Shown here in pieces: positions 1 through 7,075 of a DNA stretch of 10,210 bases. Positions within the stretch are counted from its first letter, which is position 1, and every line of letters begins with the position of its first letter. The position numbers and the translations under genes are program-made. Under the pieces are notes generated by a model. That model was not told where the DNA came from. It saw only the letters and a list, made by a program, of their open reading frames with translations, and did not search any database. Source of the stretch: an uncultured bacterium. Its GTDB lineage: Bacteria; Actinomycetota; Actinomycetes; S36-B12. The stretch lies in the NCBI GenBank assembly GCA_903940375.1, contig CAJAKT010000062.1, positions 1 through 10,210 of the forward strand, in the 5' to 3' direction.

Positions 1-1
1 G

Positions 2-871
2 CCGGTCGATGTCGCACGCACCCTGCTCACCGAGCGGGGTGTGCCGCTGTCGGCTGTCCGGATCGTCGATGCCGCCCGTGGTGCATCAATGGCCGACAAC
101 CCGTTGTCCACGTTGCGTGCCCACGACGATGTCACGGTCTCGGTCGCCGTCGGACTGGTCGCCGACGGGCAGGCGGATGCCTGGGTGTCCGTTGGTCATA
201 CCGGCGCTGCCGTCGCTGCGGCCGTCCTGGGCCTGGGCCGCGTTCCGGGGATGTCCCGGCCGGCACTTGCCGTGGTCGTGCCCGCCCTCGCCGGTCCCGT
301 CGTGCTTGTCGACGCAGGCGCGGCGCCGGATGCGACACCCGATGTCCTGCGCCAGTTCGCCCTTGCCGGGTGGGCATATGCCCGTGCGCTCGGCACCGCT
401 GACCCGATCATCGGGCTGCTGAGCATCGGCAGTGAGGCGGGCAAGGGCGACCGCCTGCGCAAGTCCACCCACGACCTCTTCACCGAATCCCTGCCCGGTA
501 TCGGTGTCCGCTACGCCGGGCTCGTCGAGGGAAACGATGTGGCCCTGGGCGGCCGGGCGCACGTCATCGTGACCGACGGGTTCACGGGCAATGTGCTGCT
601 CAAGGGCATCGAGGGAGCCGTTCGCTGGGCCGCTCATCGGATGGGAGCCGCCTACGGCGACCCCGACCCGGCCCGGCTGATCGTCCGGGAGACGGCTACC
701 TCGGAGTTCGCCGGCGGGATGCTGCTCGGCGTCAGCGGAGTCACCGTTGTCGGCCATGGGGCCGGCACCCCGGACGAGATCTGCGCCTGCGTGCAGCTGG
801 CCGCCCGGGCTGCCCGGCTGGACCTGGTGGATGGCACCCGCGCGGCCTTGGCAAAGGTGGTGCGGGCGTGA
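2..871 (+). CDS. plsX: PlsX, phosphate acyltransferase (5' end outside window)
   Basis: PlsX converts acyl-ACP and phosphate to acyl-phosphate, which PlsY uses to acylate glycerol-3-phosphate, the first step of phospholipid synthesis; it is a soluble enzyme acting at the inner face of the membrane. The reading frame is open from base 2, so the N-terminus (with the usual glycine-rich start) is missing; 289 codons remain of a protein usually about 330-350 residues long. Recognisable family blocks in order are the SxGxTGA-type motif (188-208), the LVDAGA block (305-322) followed by QFA, GLLSIGSEAGKG, the strongly conserved VTDGFTGNV (near 571-597), and the C-terminal GGMLLGVSG and GHG blocks. 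Two motifs differ from the form I remember: SVGHTGA instead of SAGNTGA, and DAGAAPD instead of DxGANxD. The stop overlaps the next start (GTGA), so it is probably co-translated with the ACP-like gene. Family assignment is firm; full activity is less certain. Confidence 0.92.
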   Translation, partial: PVDVARTLLTERGVPLSAVRIVDAARGASMADNPLSTLRAHDDVTVSVAVGLVADGQADAWVSVGHTGAAVAAAVLGLGRVPGMSRPALAVVVPALAGPVVLVDAGAAPDATPDVLRQFALAGWAYARALGTADPIIGLLSIGSEAGKGDRLRKSTHDLFTESLPGIGVRYAGLVEGNDVALGGRAHVIVTDGFTGNVLLKGIEGAVRWAAHRMGAAYGDPDPARLIVRETATSEFAGGMLLGVSGVTVVGHGAGTPDEICACVQLAARAARLDLVDGTRAALAKVVRA

Positions 872-1149
872 CCGCGGTCATCGATCGTCGCATTGCCGCA
901 GGCATCGTCGAGGATGCGCTCAGCGGGGTATTCAGCCCCGAGGTGGTGCGTGGCCTGCGCGAGGACTCGCCGCTCGCGGGCATCGGCATGGCACCGGCTG
1001 ACGCCGTCTGCGTCGCAGACGCCGTTGCTGCGGCAGCCGATCAGGCTGGGCTGGTCTGCCAGCTCTCCGACGGCGACTTCACCGCGGCGCACACGGTGGC
1101 GGACCTGGTGAGCGCGGTCGAGCTGGCCGCCCGGAAGGACGCGCGGTGA
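868..1149 (+). CDS. Acyl-carrier-protein-like protein lacking the phosphopantetheine serine
   Basis: This is a 93-residue protein with the size, helical pattern and gene position of an acyl carrier protein (in Bacillus acpA also directly precedes rnc). Helix I fits residues 7-20. Residues 33-40 (DSPLAGIG) match the usual DxPLxxLG lead-in, and residues 45-60 and 71-85 match the DAVxV helix II and the TVADLV helix IV regions. Where an ACP has Asp-Ser-Leu, this protein has Ala42-Pro43-Ala44 (codons GCA CCG GCT at 991-999), so the serine that receives 4'-phosphopantetheine is absent and the site starts helix II with proline. As read, it cannot be a normal carrier. The GTG start overlaps the plsX stop (GTGA) and follows AAAGGTGG (853-860) at good spacing; its own stop overlaps the rnc start. 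The gene is clearly coding (intact frame, coupled on both sides), but its role is unknown: possibly a protein-binding ACP fold, or a decaying acp. A functional ACP must be encoded elsewhere. Confidence 0.82.
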   Translation: MTAVIDRRIAAGIVEDALSGVFSPEVVRGLREDSPLAGIGMAPADAVCVADAVAAAADQAGLVCQLSDGDFTAAHTVADLVSAVELAARKDAR

Positions 1150-1856
1150 AGACCGACACCACCGAACTGCGGGAGAGCCTTGGCACCGGCATCGGCGTCG
1201 ACCTCCTGACGCTGGCACTCACGCATCGCTCGTACGCATACGAGAACGGCAATCTCCCGACCAATGAGCGTCTGGAGTTCCTCGGGGACTCCGTCCTCGG
1301 CATTGTCATCACCGAGACCCTCTACGCGCAGTATCCGGACTGGCCGGAGGGTCAGCTCGCGAAGCTGCGTGCGGCCGTCGTCAACGCGGGCGCGCTCGCG
1401 GAGGTGGCCCGAACACTGGGGCTCGGCGACTATCTGTACCTCGGGCGCGGTGAGGAGACCACGGGCGGCCGCGACAAGTCGTCGATCCTGGCCGACACCA
1501 TGGAAGCGGTGTTCGGGGCGGTCTTCCTGGACTCGGGCATCGACTCGGCACGAGCCGTGATCCACGGCCTCTTCGACCCGATGATCGAGAAGGCAGCCGA
1601 GCTCGGCGCCGGGCTGGACTGGAAGACATCCCTTCAGGAGGTGGCCGCGGCCGCCGGTCTGGGGCTGCCCGAGTACCGCGTCACCGATGTCGGGCCAGAC
1701 CATGCCAAGGAGTTCTCCGCCGAGGCGGTGGTCGGGGGACAGGTGCTCGGTGACGGTGTCGGTCGGTCGAAAAAGGTCGCCGAGCAGCGCGCCGCTGCGA
1801 CGGCTTATGGCCGAATCCTCGACGACCACCCCGACGTCCGACCCGCCAGCGCATAG
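1146..1856 (+). CDS. rnc: Ribonuclease III
   Basis: RNase III is a cytoplasmic Mg2+-dependent endonuclease that cuts double-stranded RNA, processing rRNA precursors and regulating mRNAs. The 236-residue length is normal. The signature NERLEFLGDSVL lies at 40-51, with acidic residues E41, E44 and D48; the second metal-binding pair is D117 and E120 in DTMEAVFGAVFLD. These correspond to E38, E41, D45, D114 and E117 of the E. coli enzyme, so the catalytic set is complete. A double-stranded RNA binding domain fills about 158-228, ending in the typical GxGRSKKVAEQRAA. The GTG start overlaps the previous stop and is preceded by GGAAGGA at 1133-1139 (6-nt spacing), which supports it over any later start. 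The stop is 9 bp before mutM. The acp-rnc-smc-ftsY association is widely conserved in Gram-positive bacteria. Confidence 0.97.
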   Translation: MKTDTTELRESLGTGIGVDLLTLALTHRSYAYENGNLPTNERLEFLGDSVLGIVITETLYAQYPDWPEGQLAKLRAAVVNAGALAEVARTLGLGDYLYLGRGEETTGGRDKSSILADTMEAVFGAVFLDSGIDSARAVIHGLFDPMIEKAAELGAGLDWKTSLQEVAAAAGLGLPEYRVTDVGPDHAKEFSAEAVVGGQVLGDGVGRSKKVAEQRAAATAYGRILDDHPDVRPASA

Positions 1857-1865
1857 GGCCGGGCC

Positions 1866-2777
1866 GTGCCCGAACTGCCGGAAGTCGAAGTCGTCCGTGC
1901 CGGAGTCGACCGGTGGGTCGGGGGCCGGACGATCGCTGGCGTCGAGGTACGGCATCCTCGGGCGGTTCGGCGGCACCTGGCCGGACCGCGTGACTTCGCC
2001 GACCGGCTGGTGGGCACGATGGTCGTGGGCGCGTCCCGCCGTGGCAAGTACCTGTGGCTGCCCCTGGCTCGGGAAGGGGAGAAGCCCGAAACGGCACTCG
2101 TCGGGCACCTGGGCATGAGTGGTCAGCTCCTCGTGGTGGCGGGTGACGCTCCGGACGAGCGGCATCTACGGGTCCGGTTCGCGTTCGCCGACGACGGACC
2201 GGAGCTGCGCTTCGTCGACCAGCGCACCTTCGGTGGCCTGGCTGTAGCCGACCTGGTGGCGGACGGGGCGGGTGGTCAGGTGCCGGGTCCGGTCGTGCAC
2301 ATAGCCCGCGATCCGCTGGACCCGGCCTTCGACGACGCAGCCTTCGTGCGCGCTGTGCGAGCGAAGTCCTCGGAGGTCAAGCGGATCCTGCTGGACCAGA
2401 CCGTGGCATCCGGGGTCGGGAACATCTACGCCGATGAGGCCCTGTGGCGATCATCGGTGCATGGGTCCCGGCCGGGCGCGGCCCTGACCCGAGGAGCGGT
2501 GGCGGGACTGCTGGCCAATGTCCGGGCAGTGATGACGGAAGCCCTTGCCGAGGGTGGCACGAGCTTCGATGCCCTGTACGTGAACGTGAACGGGGAGAGC
2601 GGCTATTTCGACCGGCGGCTGGCGGCCTACGGGCAGGAGGGGCGTCCCTGCCCCCGCTGCTCCACGCCCATTCGGCGGACGGCCTTCATGAACCGATCCT
2701 CGTACTTCTGTCCTCGATGTCAGCCATGGCGACCGCGTGGGCGCGCCCGCCCGCACGGCACCGCCGGCGAAAGGTAG
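1866..2777 (+). CDS. mutM: Formamidopyrimidine-DNA glycosylase (Fpg/MutM)
   Basis: This bifunctional DNA glycosylase/AP lyase removes 8-oxoguanine and formamidopyrimidines in base-excision repair. The protein begins MPELPEVEVV: Pro2 is the catalytic nucleophile after Met removal and Glu3 the acid, which fixes the GTG start; AGGG overlapping the rnc stop (1855-1858) serves as ribosome binding site. Lys61 in SRRGKYLW is the equivalent of E. coli Lys57. The helix-two-turn-helix contains VGNIYADEALW with Asn186. A C-terminal zinc finger has Cys262, Cys265, Cys282 and Cys285 (CX2C-X16-CX2C), with the lesion-contacting Arg277 in MNRSSYFC. At 303 residues it is slightly long because of a basic C-terminal tail. 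All key residues are present, so it should be active. It lies between rnc and smc with 9-bp gaps on each side. Confidence 0.97.
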   Translation: MPELPEVEVVRAGVDRWVGGRTIAGVEVRHPRAVRRHLAGPRDFADRLVGTMVVGASRRGKYLWLPLAREGEKPETALVGHLGMSGQLLVVAGDAPDERHLRVRFAFADDGPELRFVDQRTFGGLAVADLVADGAGGQVPGPVVHIARDPLDPAFDDAAFVRAVRAKSSEVKRILLDQTVASGVGNIYADEALWRSSVHGSRPGAALTRGAVAGLLANVRAVMTEALAEGGTSFDALYVNVNGESGYFDRRLAAYGQEGRPCPRCSTPIRRTAFMNRSSYFCPRCQPWRPRGRARPHGTAGER

Positions 2778-2786
2778 AGTCCGGCC

Positions 2787-5700
2787 GTGCACCTGAAGAA
2801 CCTGACGCTCAAGGGCTTCAAGTCCTTCGCATCCTCAACGACCCTCCACTTCGAGCCTGGCGTGACCTGCGTGGTCGGCCCCAACGGCTCCGGCAAGTCC
2901 AATGTCGTCGACGCCCTCGCATGGGTGATGGGTGAGCAGGGGGCCAAGTCCCTGCGCGGCGGCAAGATGGAGGACGTCATCTTCTCCGGGACATCCGGAC
3001 GTGCCCCCCTGGGTCGCGCCGAGGTGTCTCTCACGATCGACAACTCCGACGGTGCCCTGCCCATCGACTACACCGAAGTCACCATCTCCCGCACGCTGTT
3101 CCGTAACGGTGGATCCGAGTACGCGATCAACGGGGCTCCGTGCCGCCTGCTCGATGTGCAGGAGCTGCTGAGCGACTCCGGTATCGGCCGCGAGATGCAC
3201 GTGATCGTCGGCCAGGGGCAGCTCGACACGATCCTGCAGGCCACCCCGGAGGATCGCCGCGGATTCATCGAGGAGGCGGCGGGAGTCCTCAAGCACCGCA
3301 AGCGCAAGGAGAAGGCCCTCCGCAAGCTGGATTCCATGGAGGCCAACCTCACCCGGCTGCAGGACCTCACGACCGAACTGCGTCGCCAGCTCAAGCCGCT
3401 GGGCCGTCAGGCAGAAGTAGCCCGTCGCGCGGTCGTCATCCAGTCCGAGGTGCGCGACGCGCGGCTGCGGATCATGGCCGACGACCTGCTCCATCTGCGT
3501 TACGCTCTTGCAGCCGAGGTCGCTGACGAAACGGCTCTGCGGGAGCGGCAGGCAGAGGTCGATGGCCGCCTCGCTGCACTCCTCGAGCAGGAGCGCCTTG
3601 CCGAGGAGCAGGCCCTGCTCGATGCACCACGACTGACGGTGGCGCAGGAGACCTGGTTCTCCCTCAGCGGCTTGCGCGAGCGATTCCACGGTCTGGTCCA
3701 GCTGTCCGGCGAGCGCGTCCGCCACCTGCAGCCGGAGCCCGAGGAAGAGGACTCCGGGCGCGACCCCGAGCAGATCGAGGCGGAGGCCCGAACCCTGCGG
3801 GCGGAGGAGTTCGAGCTCGGTCGTCAGGTCGAGGGTGCACGCGATGCCCTGTCACATGCCGAAGCCGGCCGGATGGCCGCCGAGTCGGCAGCCGCAGCCG
3901 AGGAGCGGCGCGTTGCCGAGGCGGAGCGCGCGGCAGCCGATCGACGTGAGGGGCTGGCCCGGCTCACCGGTCAGGTCAACTCTGCGCGGTCCAGGCTGGA
4001 CACCCGTTCGGCCGAGATCGAGCGGCTGTCCGTGCAGATTGCCGAGGCGCGCCAGCGCGGCGAGGGCGCGCAGCACGAGTTCCAGCGCATAGAGGTCGAC
4101 GTCGCAGGCCTGGATGCCGGCGAGGTGAGTCTGGACGCTGAGCACGAGGGTGCCGAGGCCGAGATGGCGGCGGCCGACGATGCACTTGAGCAGATGCGTA
4201 CCCGTGAGGCAGCTGTCGAGCGCGAGCGCGCCGGCCTGGCCGCTCGGTGCGAGGCATTGGCCCTGGGCCTGCAGCGCAAGGACGCCGGTGCCCGTCTCGT
4301 CGAGGTCGGTGATCGACTTACCGGGATCCTCGGCCCCCTGGCCTCCCTTCTTCATGTCGAGTCGGGTGCACAGGCCGCTGTCGCGGCTGCCCTCGGCGAT
4401 GTCGCGGACGCCATCGTCGTCAGCGGGATGGACGCGGCGATGCAGGCCGTCGTCCTGCTGAAGGACGAGGACGCGGGTCGCGCGGCACTTGTCGTGGCAG
4501 ACGCTGAAGCTGTTCGGCCGAGTCGGCCGCACGTGCGCGATGCCGGTCAGCCGCTCCTCGACTTCGTCCGCTGCGAGCCGGTCCTGCAGCCCGTCGTCGA
4601 TCACCTGCTCGAGCGCTGGACCCTCGTCTCCGATCTGGGCGAGGCAGCGGACCTCGCCGCGCATCACCCGGGACTGTCCTTCGTCACGCGCCAGGGCGAC
4701 GTGCTGGCCCAAGGGGTCGTGCACGGTGGCTCCGCGAGCGCACCGAGCCTTCTCGAGGTGCAGGCGGCGTACGACGAGGCAAGTGAGAGCCTGGCCCGAC
4801 TCGGGCATGAACTGGATCGGCTGCGTTTCGACATGGCCGCGGCTCGTACGCGACAGACAACTGCTGCGTCGCGGGTCGAGGGCACCCTCGCCCGGCTGCA
4901 CGAGTCGGATGCCCGGATGGCGGCCGTGGCCGAGCAGCTGGGGCAGCTCGGACAGGTTGCCCGCGCAGCCCTTGCCGAGGCCGATCGGCTCGGACAGGCG
5001 AAGGTTGCGGCCCAGACGGCGCTGGCAGCTGACAGCGAGCAGCTGTCGACGCTGCAGTCACGGCTGGAGTCGGCGAGCGAGGAGCCGGCAGACGATGTCT
5101 CCAGCGACGACCGCGAGCACCTCAATGCCGGTGCCTCCGCGGCCCGTCGCCACGAAGTCGACGCGCGCCTCGCCCTGCGTACGTCCGAGGAGCGCGTAGC
5201 TGCCGTGTCTGCCCGTGCCGAGCAGCTCGAGCGCGCCGCCGAGCATGAGCGACAGGCACGCGTGGCGGCCATGGAGCGGCGTGAGCGTCGGGCGCGGGAG
5301 CTCGTGGTTGCGCAGGCCGTCCACTCCGGTGCGCGGGTGGCGATGGCCCGTATCGAGTTGTCTGTCTCGTCCGCCGGTCGTGAGCGCGCCCAGGTCGAGC
5401 GCACCACCAAGGAGCGCGACACCCATCTCTCGACCGTTCGCACCGCGCTGCGTGAGCTCGCTGTCGAGGCCGACAAGCTGAAGGACTCCGTGCACCGCGA
5501 CGAGGTGGCCCGGGCCGAGCAGCGCATGCGGATCGAGCAGGTGCAGGACAAGGTGCTCGAGGACTTCGGCATCGAGCCGGAGGTCCTGATCGACGAGTAC
5601 GGACCCGAGCAGCTCGTGCCGCCGACACCCCCGTCGCCCGGTGACGAGGTACCTGTTGAAGAACCGGAGCCCTATCCGTTCGTTCGCGCAGAGCAGGAGA

Positions 5701-6350
5701 AGCGGCTCAAGGCAGCGGAGCGAGATCTGGCGCTGCTGGGTCGCGTCAACCCGCTCGCCCTCGAGGAGTACTCCGCGATGGAAGAGCGGCACCGGTTCCT
5801 GACCGAGCAGCTCGACGATCTGAAGCGCACGCGTGATGACCTCCTCGACATCATCAAGGAGGTCGACGCCCGCGTGCAGCAGGTGTTCACAGAGGCCTAC
5901 GAGGCCGTCGAGCGCGAGTTCGAGGGGATCTTCTCGCGGCTGTTCCCCGGTGGCGAGGGCCGGCTCATCCTCACCGATCCCTCCGACATGCTCAACACGG
6001 GCGTCGACGTCGAGGCCCGCCCGCCGGGCAAGAAGGTCAAGCGCCTGTCACTGCTGTCCGGTGGCGAGCGATCCCTGACGGCGGTCGCGTTCCTCGTTGC
6101 GCTGTTCAAGGCCCGGCCGAGCCCGTTCTACGTCCTCGACGAGGTCGAGGCCGCACTCGACGATGTCAACCTCGGTCGTCTCATCGACATCATCGAGGAG
6201 CTCCGCACGTCGTCTCAGCTCATCGTCATCACGCACCAGAAGCGCACGATGGAGATCGCCGATGCGCTGTACGGCGTGTCAATGCGTGGCGACGGTGTGA
6301 CGCAGGTGATCGGTCAGCGCCTGCGCGAGAGCGATCCGGTCAGCGCGTAG
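2787..6350 (+). CDS. smc: Chromosome segregation protein SMC
   Basis: SMC is the ATPase core of bacterial condensin (with ScpA and ScpB, not in this window); it is loaded near the origin by ParB and extrudes DNA loops to align and separate sister chromosomes. Length (1187 residues) is typical. Order: N-terminal head starting MHLKNLTLKGFKSFA, Walker A GPNGSGKS at 31-38, a GQGQLDTIL segment after it, a long Glu/Arg/Ala-rich coiled coil, a hinge at about 500-655 with glycines around GDRLTGILGPL and VVHGGSAS, a returning coiled coil, a Pro/Glu-rich linker near 935-975, the LGRVNPLALEEY region, the ABC signature LLSGGERS at 1089-1096 and Walker B FYVLDEVEAALDD with Asp1118 and Glu1119. All ATPase motifs are intact. 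The GTG start is set by the family N-terminus; AAGG at 2771-2774 lies slightly far upstream. Its last 11 bp overlap the convergent membrane-protein gene. Confidence 0.98.
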   Translation: MHLKNLTLKGFKSFASSTTLHFEPGVTCVVGPNGSGKSNVVDALAWVMGEQGAKSLRGGKMEDVIFSGTSGRAPLGRAEVSLTIDNSDGALPIDYTEVTISRTLFRNGGSEYAINGAPCRLLDVQELLSDSGIGREMHVIVGQGQLDTILQATPEDRRGFIEEAAGVLKHRKRKEKALRKLDSMEANLTRLQDLTTELRRQLKPLGRQAEVARRAVVIQSEVRDARLRIMADDLLHLRYALAAEVADETALRERQAEVDGRLAALLEQERLAEEQALLDAPRLTVAQETWFSLSGLRERFHGLVQLSGERVRHLQPEPEEEDSGRDPEQIEAEARTLRAEEFELGRQVEGARDALSHAEAGRMAAESAAAAEERRVAEAERAAADRREGLARLTGQVNSARSRLDTRSAEIERLSVQIAEARQRGEGAQHEFQRIEVDVAGLDAGEVSLDAEHEGAEAEMAAADDALEQMRTREAAVERERAGLAARCEALALGLQRKDAGARLVEVGDRLTGILGPLASLLHVESGAQAAVAAALGDVADAIVVSGMDAAMQAVVLLKDEDAGRAALVVADAEAVRPSRPHVRDAGQPLLDFVRCEPVLQPVVDHLLERWTLVSDLGEAADLAAHHPGLSFVTRQGDVLAQGVVHGGSASAPSLLEVQAAYDEASESLARLGHELDRLRFDMAAARTRQTTAASRVEGTLARLHESDARMAAVAEQLGQLGQVARAALAEADRLGQAKVAAQTALAADSEQLSTLQSRLESASEEPADDVSSDDREHLNAGASAARRHEVDARLALRTSEERVAAVSARAEQLERAAEHERQARVAAMERRERRARELVVAQAVHSGARVAMARIELSVSSAGRERAQVERTTKERDTHLSTVRTALRELAVEADKLKDSVHRDEVARAEQRMRIEQVQDKVLEDFGIEPEVLIDEYGPEQLVPPTPPSPGDEVPVEEPEPYPFVRAEQEKRLKAAERDLALLGRVNPLALEEYSAMEERHRFLTEQLDDLKRTRDDLLDIIKEVDARVQQVFTEAYEAVEREFEGIFSRLFPGGEGRLILTDPSDMLNTGVDVEARPPGKKVKRLSLLSGGERSLTAVAFLVALFKARPSPFYVLDEVEAALDDVNLGRLIDIIEELRTSSQLIVITHQKRTMEIADALYGVSMRGDGVTQVIGQRLRESDPVSA

Positions 6351-7038
6351 CGGCGCCGGCTCGACGGGCCAGGACACTGCCCGCCGTGCCCGTCACGATC
6401 ATCGCCTGTGCGATGACGTAAGTCGTCATGATGAGCGCCGACGAGGTCGGCGTAGCCGTCAGCGGTCCGAACGCGGTGACCGCGATGAGCGCATCGGACA
6501 GGACGAAGAGCAGGGCACCCCACGCGACCCGCCACCCCAGGTCTCGGGGGACTCGCAGGACGAGATCGAGGGCGGCCAGGGCCATGGCCAAGGCCACGGC
6601 GCTGTAGATCATCACGGGAATCCGCAAGGCCCCGACTCCTGCTGACACCAGCACGTTCACCGCCAGCCAGATGAGGACGTATGGCACGGCCGCGATCTTC
6701 CAAGCCCGGACGAGACCGAGGCCCGGAATCCGCAGGAAAGCCATCAGGTAGCAGACCTGCATGACAAGGAAGCCGGCAATGCCACCCATGAAGAACAGGT
6801 CACCGGTGCCGAGCAGGACGAGGTCGCCAATCCAGGCGAAGGCGATACCTGCCGCCAGCCAGCGCAGCGGCGCGTCGAACCCGCCGTCAGAGCGGACGGC
6901 GAGCACGAGCCAGGCCATGAGCAGCGGCATGAGGAGTGGCTTCGTGGCGAGGACGAGGGCGGCGGTATCCGTTGCCTCGCCGACGACATCAGCGGCGCCG
7001 ACCACCAGATAGCCGATCAGCAGGCCCCGCGTGGTCAT
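6340..7038 (-). CDS. YhhN/TMEM86-family membrane protein (lysoplasmalogenase-like)
   Basis: This is a 232-residue, almost wholly hydrophobic protein with about seven or eight membrane spans. Family features include ATKPLLMPLLM near residues 31-41 (Lys33), IGDLVLLG with Asp72, the FMGGIAGFLVMQVCYLMAF block near 83-101, and GALLFVLSDALIA with Ser181-Asp182. These match the YhhN/TMEM86 family, whose animal members hydrolyse the vinyl-ether bond of lysoplasmalogens; bacterial members are thought to act similarly on lysolipids, but the substrate here is unknown. The ATG at 7036-7038 is chosen because the hydrophobic family sequence begins there and AGGA lies about 8 nt upstream; the frame stays open far upstream but only as antisense to ftsY. 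The gene is alone on the minus strand, with its 3' end overlapping smc by 11 bp and its start 33 bp from that of ftsY, so it must have its own promoter, lying largely inside ftsY. No clear promoter is visible. Confidence 0.88.
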   Translation of the reverse strand: MTTRGLLIGYLVVGAADVVGEATDTAALVLATKPLLMPLLMAWLVLAVRSDGGFDAPLRWLAAGIAFAWIGDLVLLGTGDLFFMGGIAGFLVMQVCYLMAFLRIPGLGLVRAWKIAAVPYVLIWLAVNVLVSAGVGALRIPVMIYSAVALAMALAALDLVLRVPRDLGWRVAWGALLFVLSDALIAVTAFGPLTATPTSSALIMTTYVIAQAMIVTGTAGSVLARRAGAATR

Positions 7039-7052
7039 GGCGACATCCTGCC

Positions 7053-7075
7053 GCGTGGAAGGATGACTTCCATGG
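7053..7075 (+). promoter_or_regulatory. ftsY ribosome binding site and start codon within a palindrome
   Basis: The 17-nt sequence TGGAAGGATGACTTCCA (7056-7072) has perfect 6-bp arms TGGAAG/CTTCCA around a GATGA loop. One G-T and one further C-G pair can extend it outward. It includes the Shine-Dalgarno GGAAGGA (7057-7063) and enters the ATG at 7072-7074, while a second ATG (7063-7065) sits in the loop. In RNA it could hide the ribosome binding site; in DNA it could be an operator between the divergent genes. The SD spacing favours the start at 7072. Function is inference; the palindrome itself is directly visible. Confidence 0.5.

Noticed and set aside
1041..2165. Minus-strand open frame (374 codons) opposite the ACP-like gene, rnc and mutM.
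   Set aside because: It spans three sense genes with conserved motifs and shows no protein-like features of its own.
3852..4901. Minus-strand open frame (349 codons) opposite smc.
   Set aside because: A stop-free shadow frame in high-GC DNA, with no recognisable domain; smc is intact across it.
5589..5710. Pro/Glu-rich stretch in the SMC C-terminal arm, first suspected as an insertion.
   Set aside because: Actinobacterial SMC proteins generally have a variable proline-rich linker just before the AEQEKRLxxAERxLxxLGRVNPLALEE region.
7063..7071. Alternative ftsY start at ATG 7063.
   Set aside because: The Shine-Dalgarno would overlap the codon with no spacing; ATG 7072 has proper spacing. Kept open only for a leaderless transcript.
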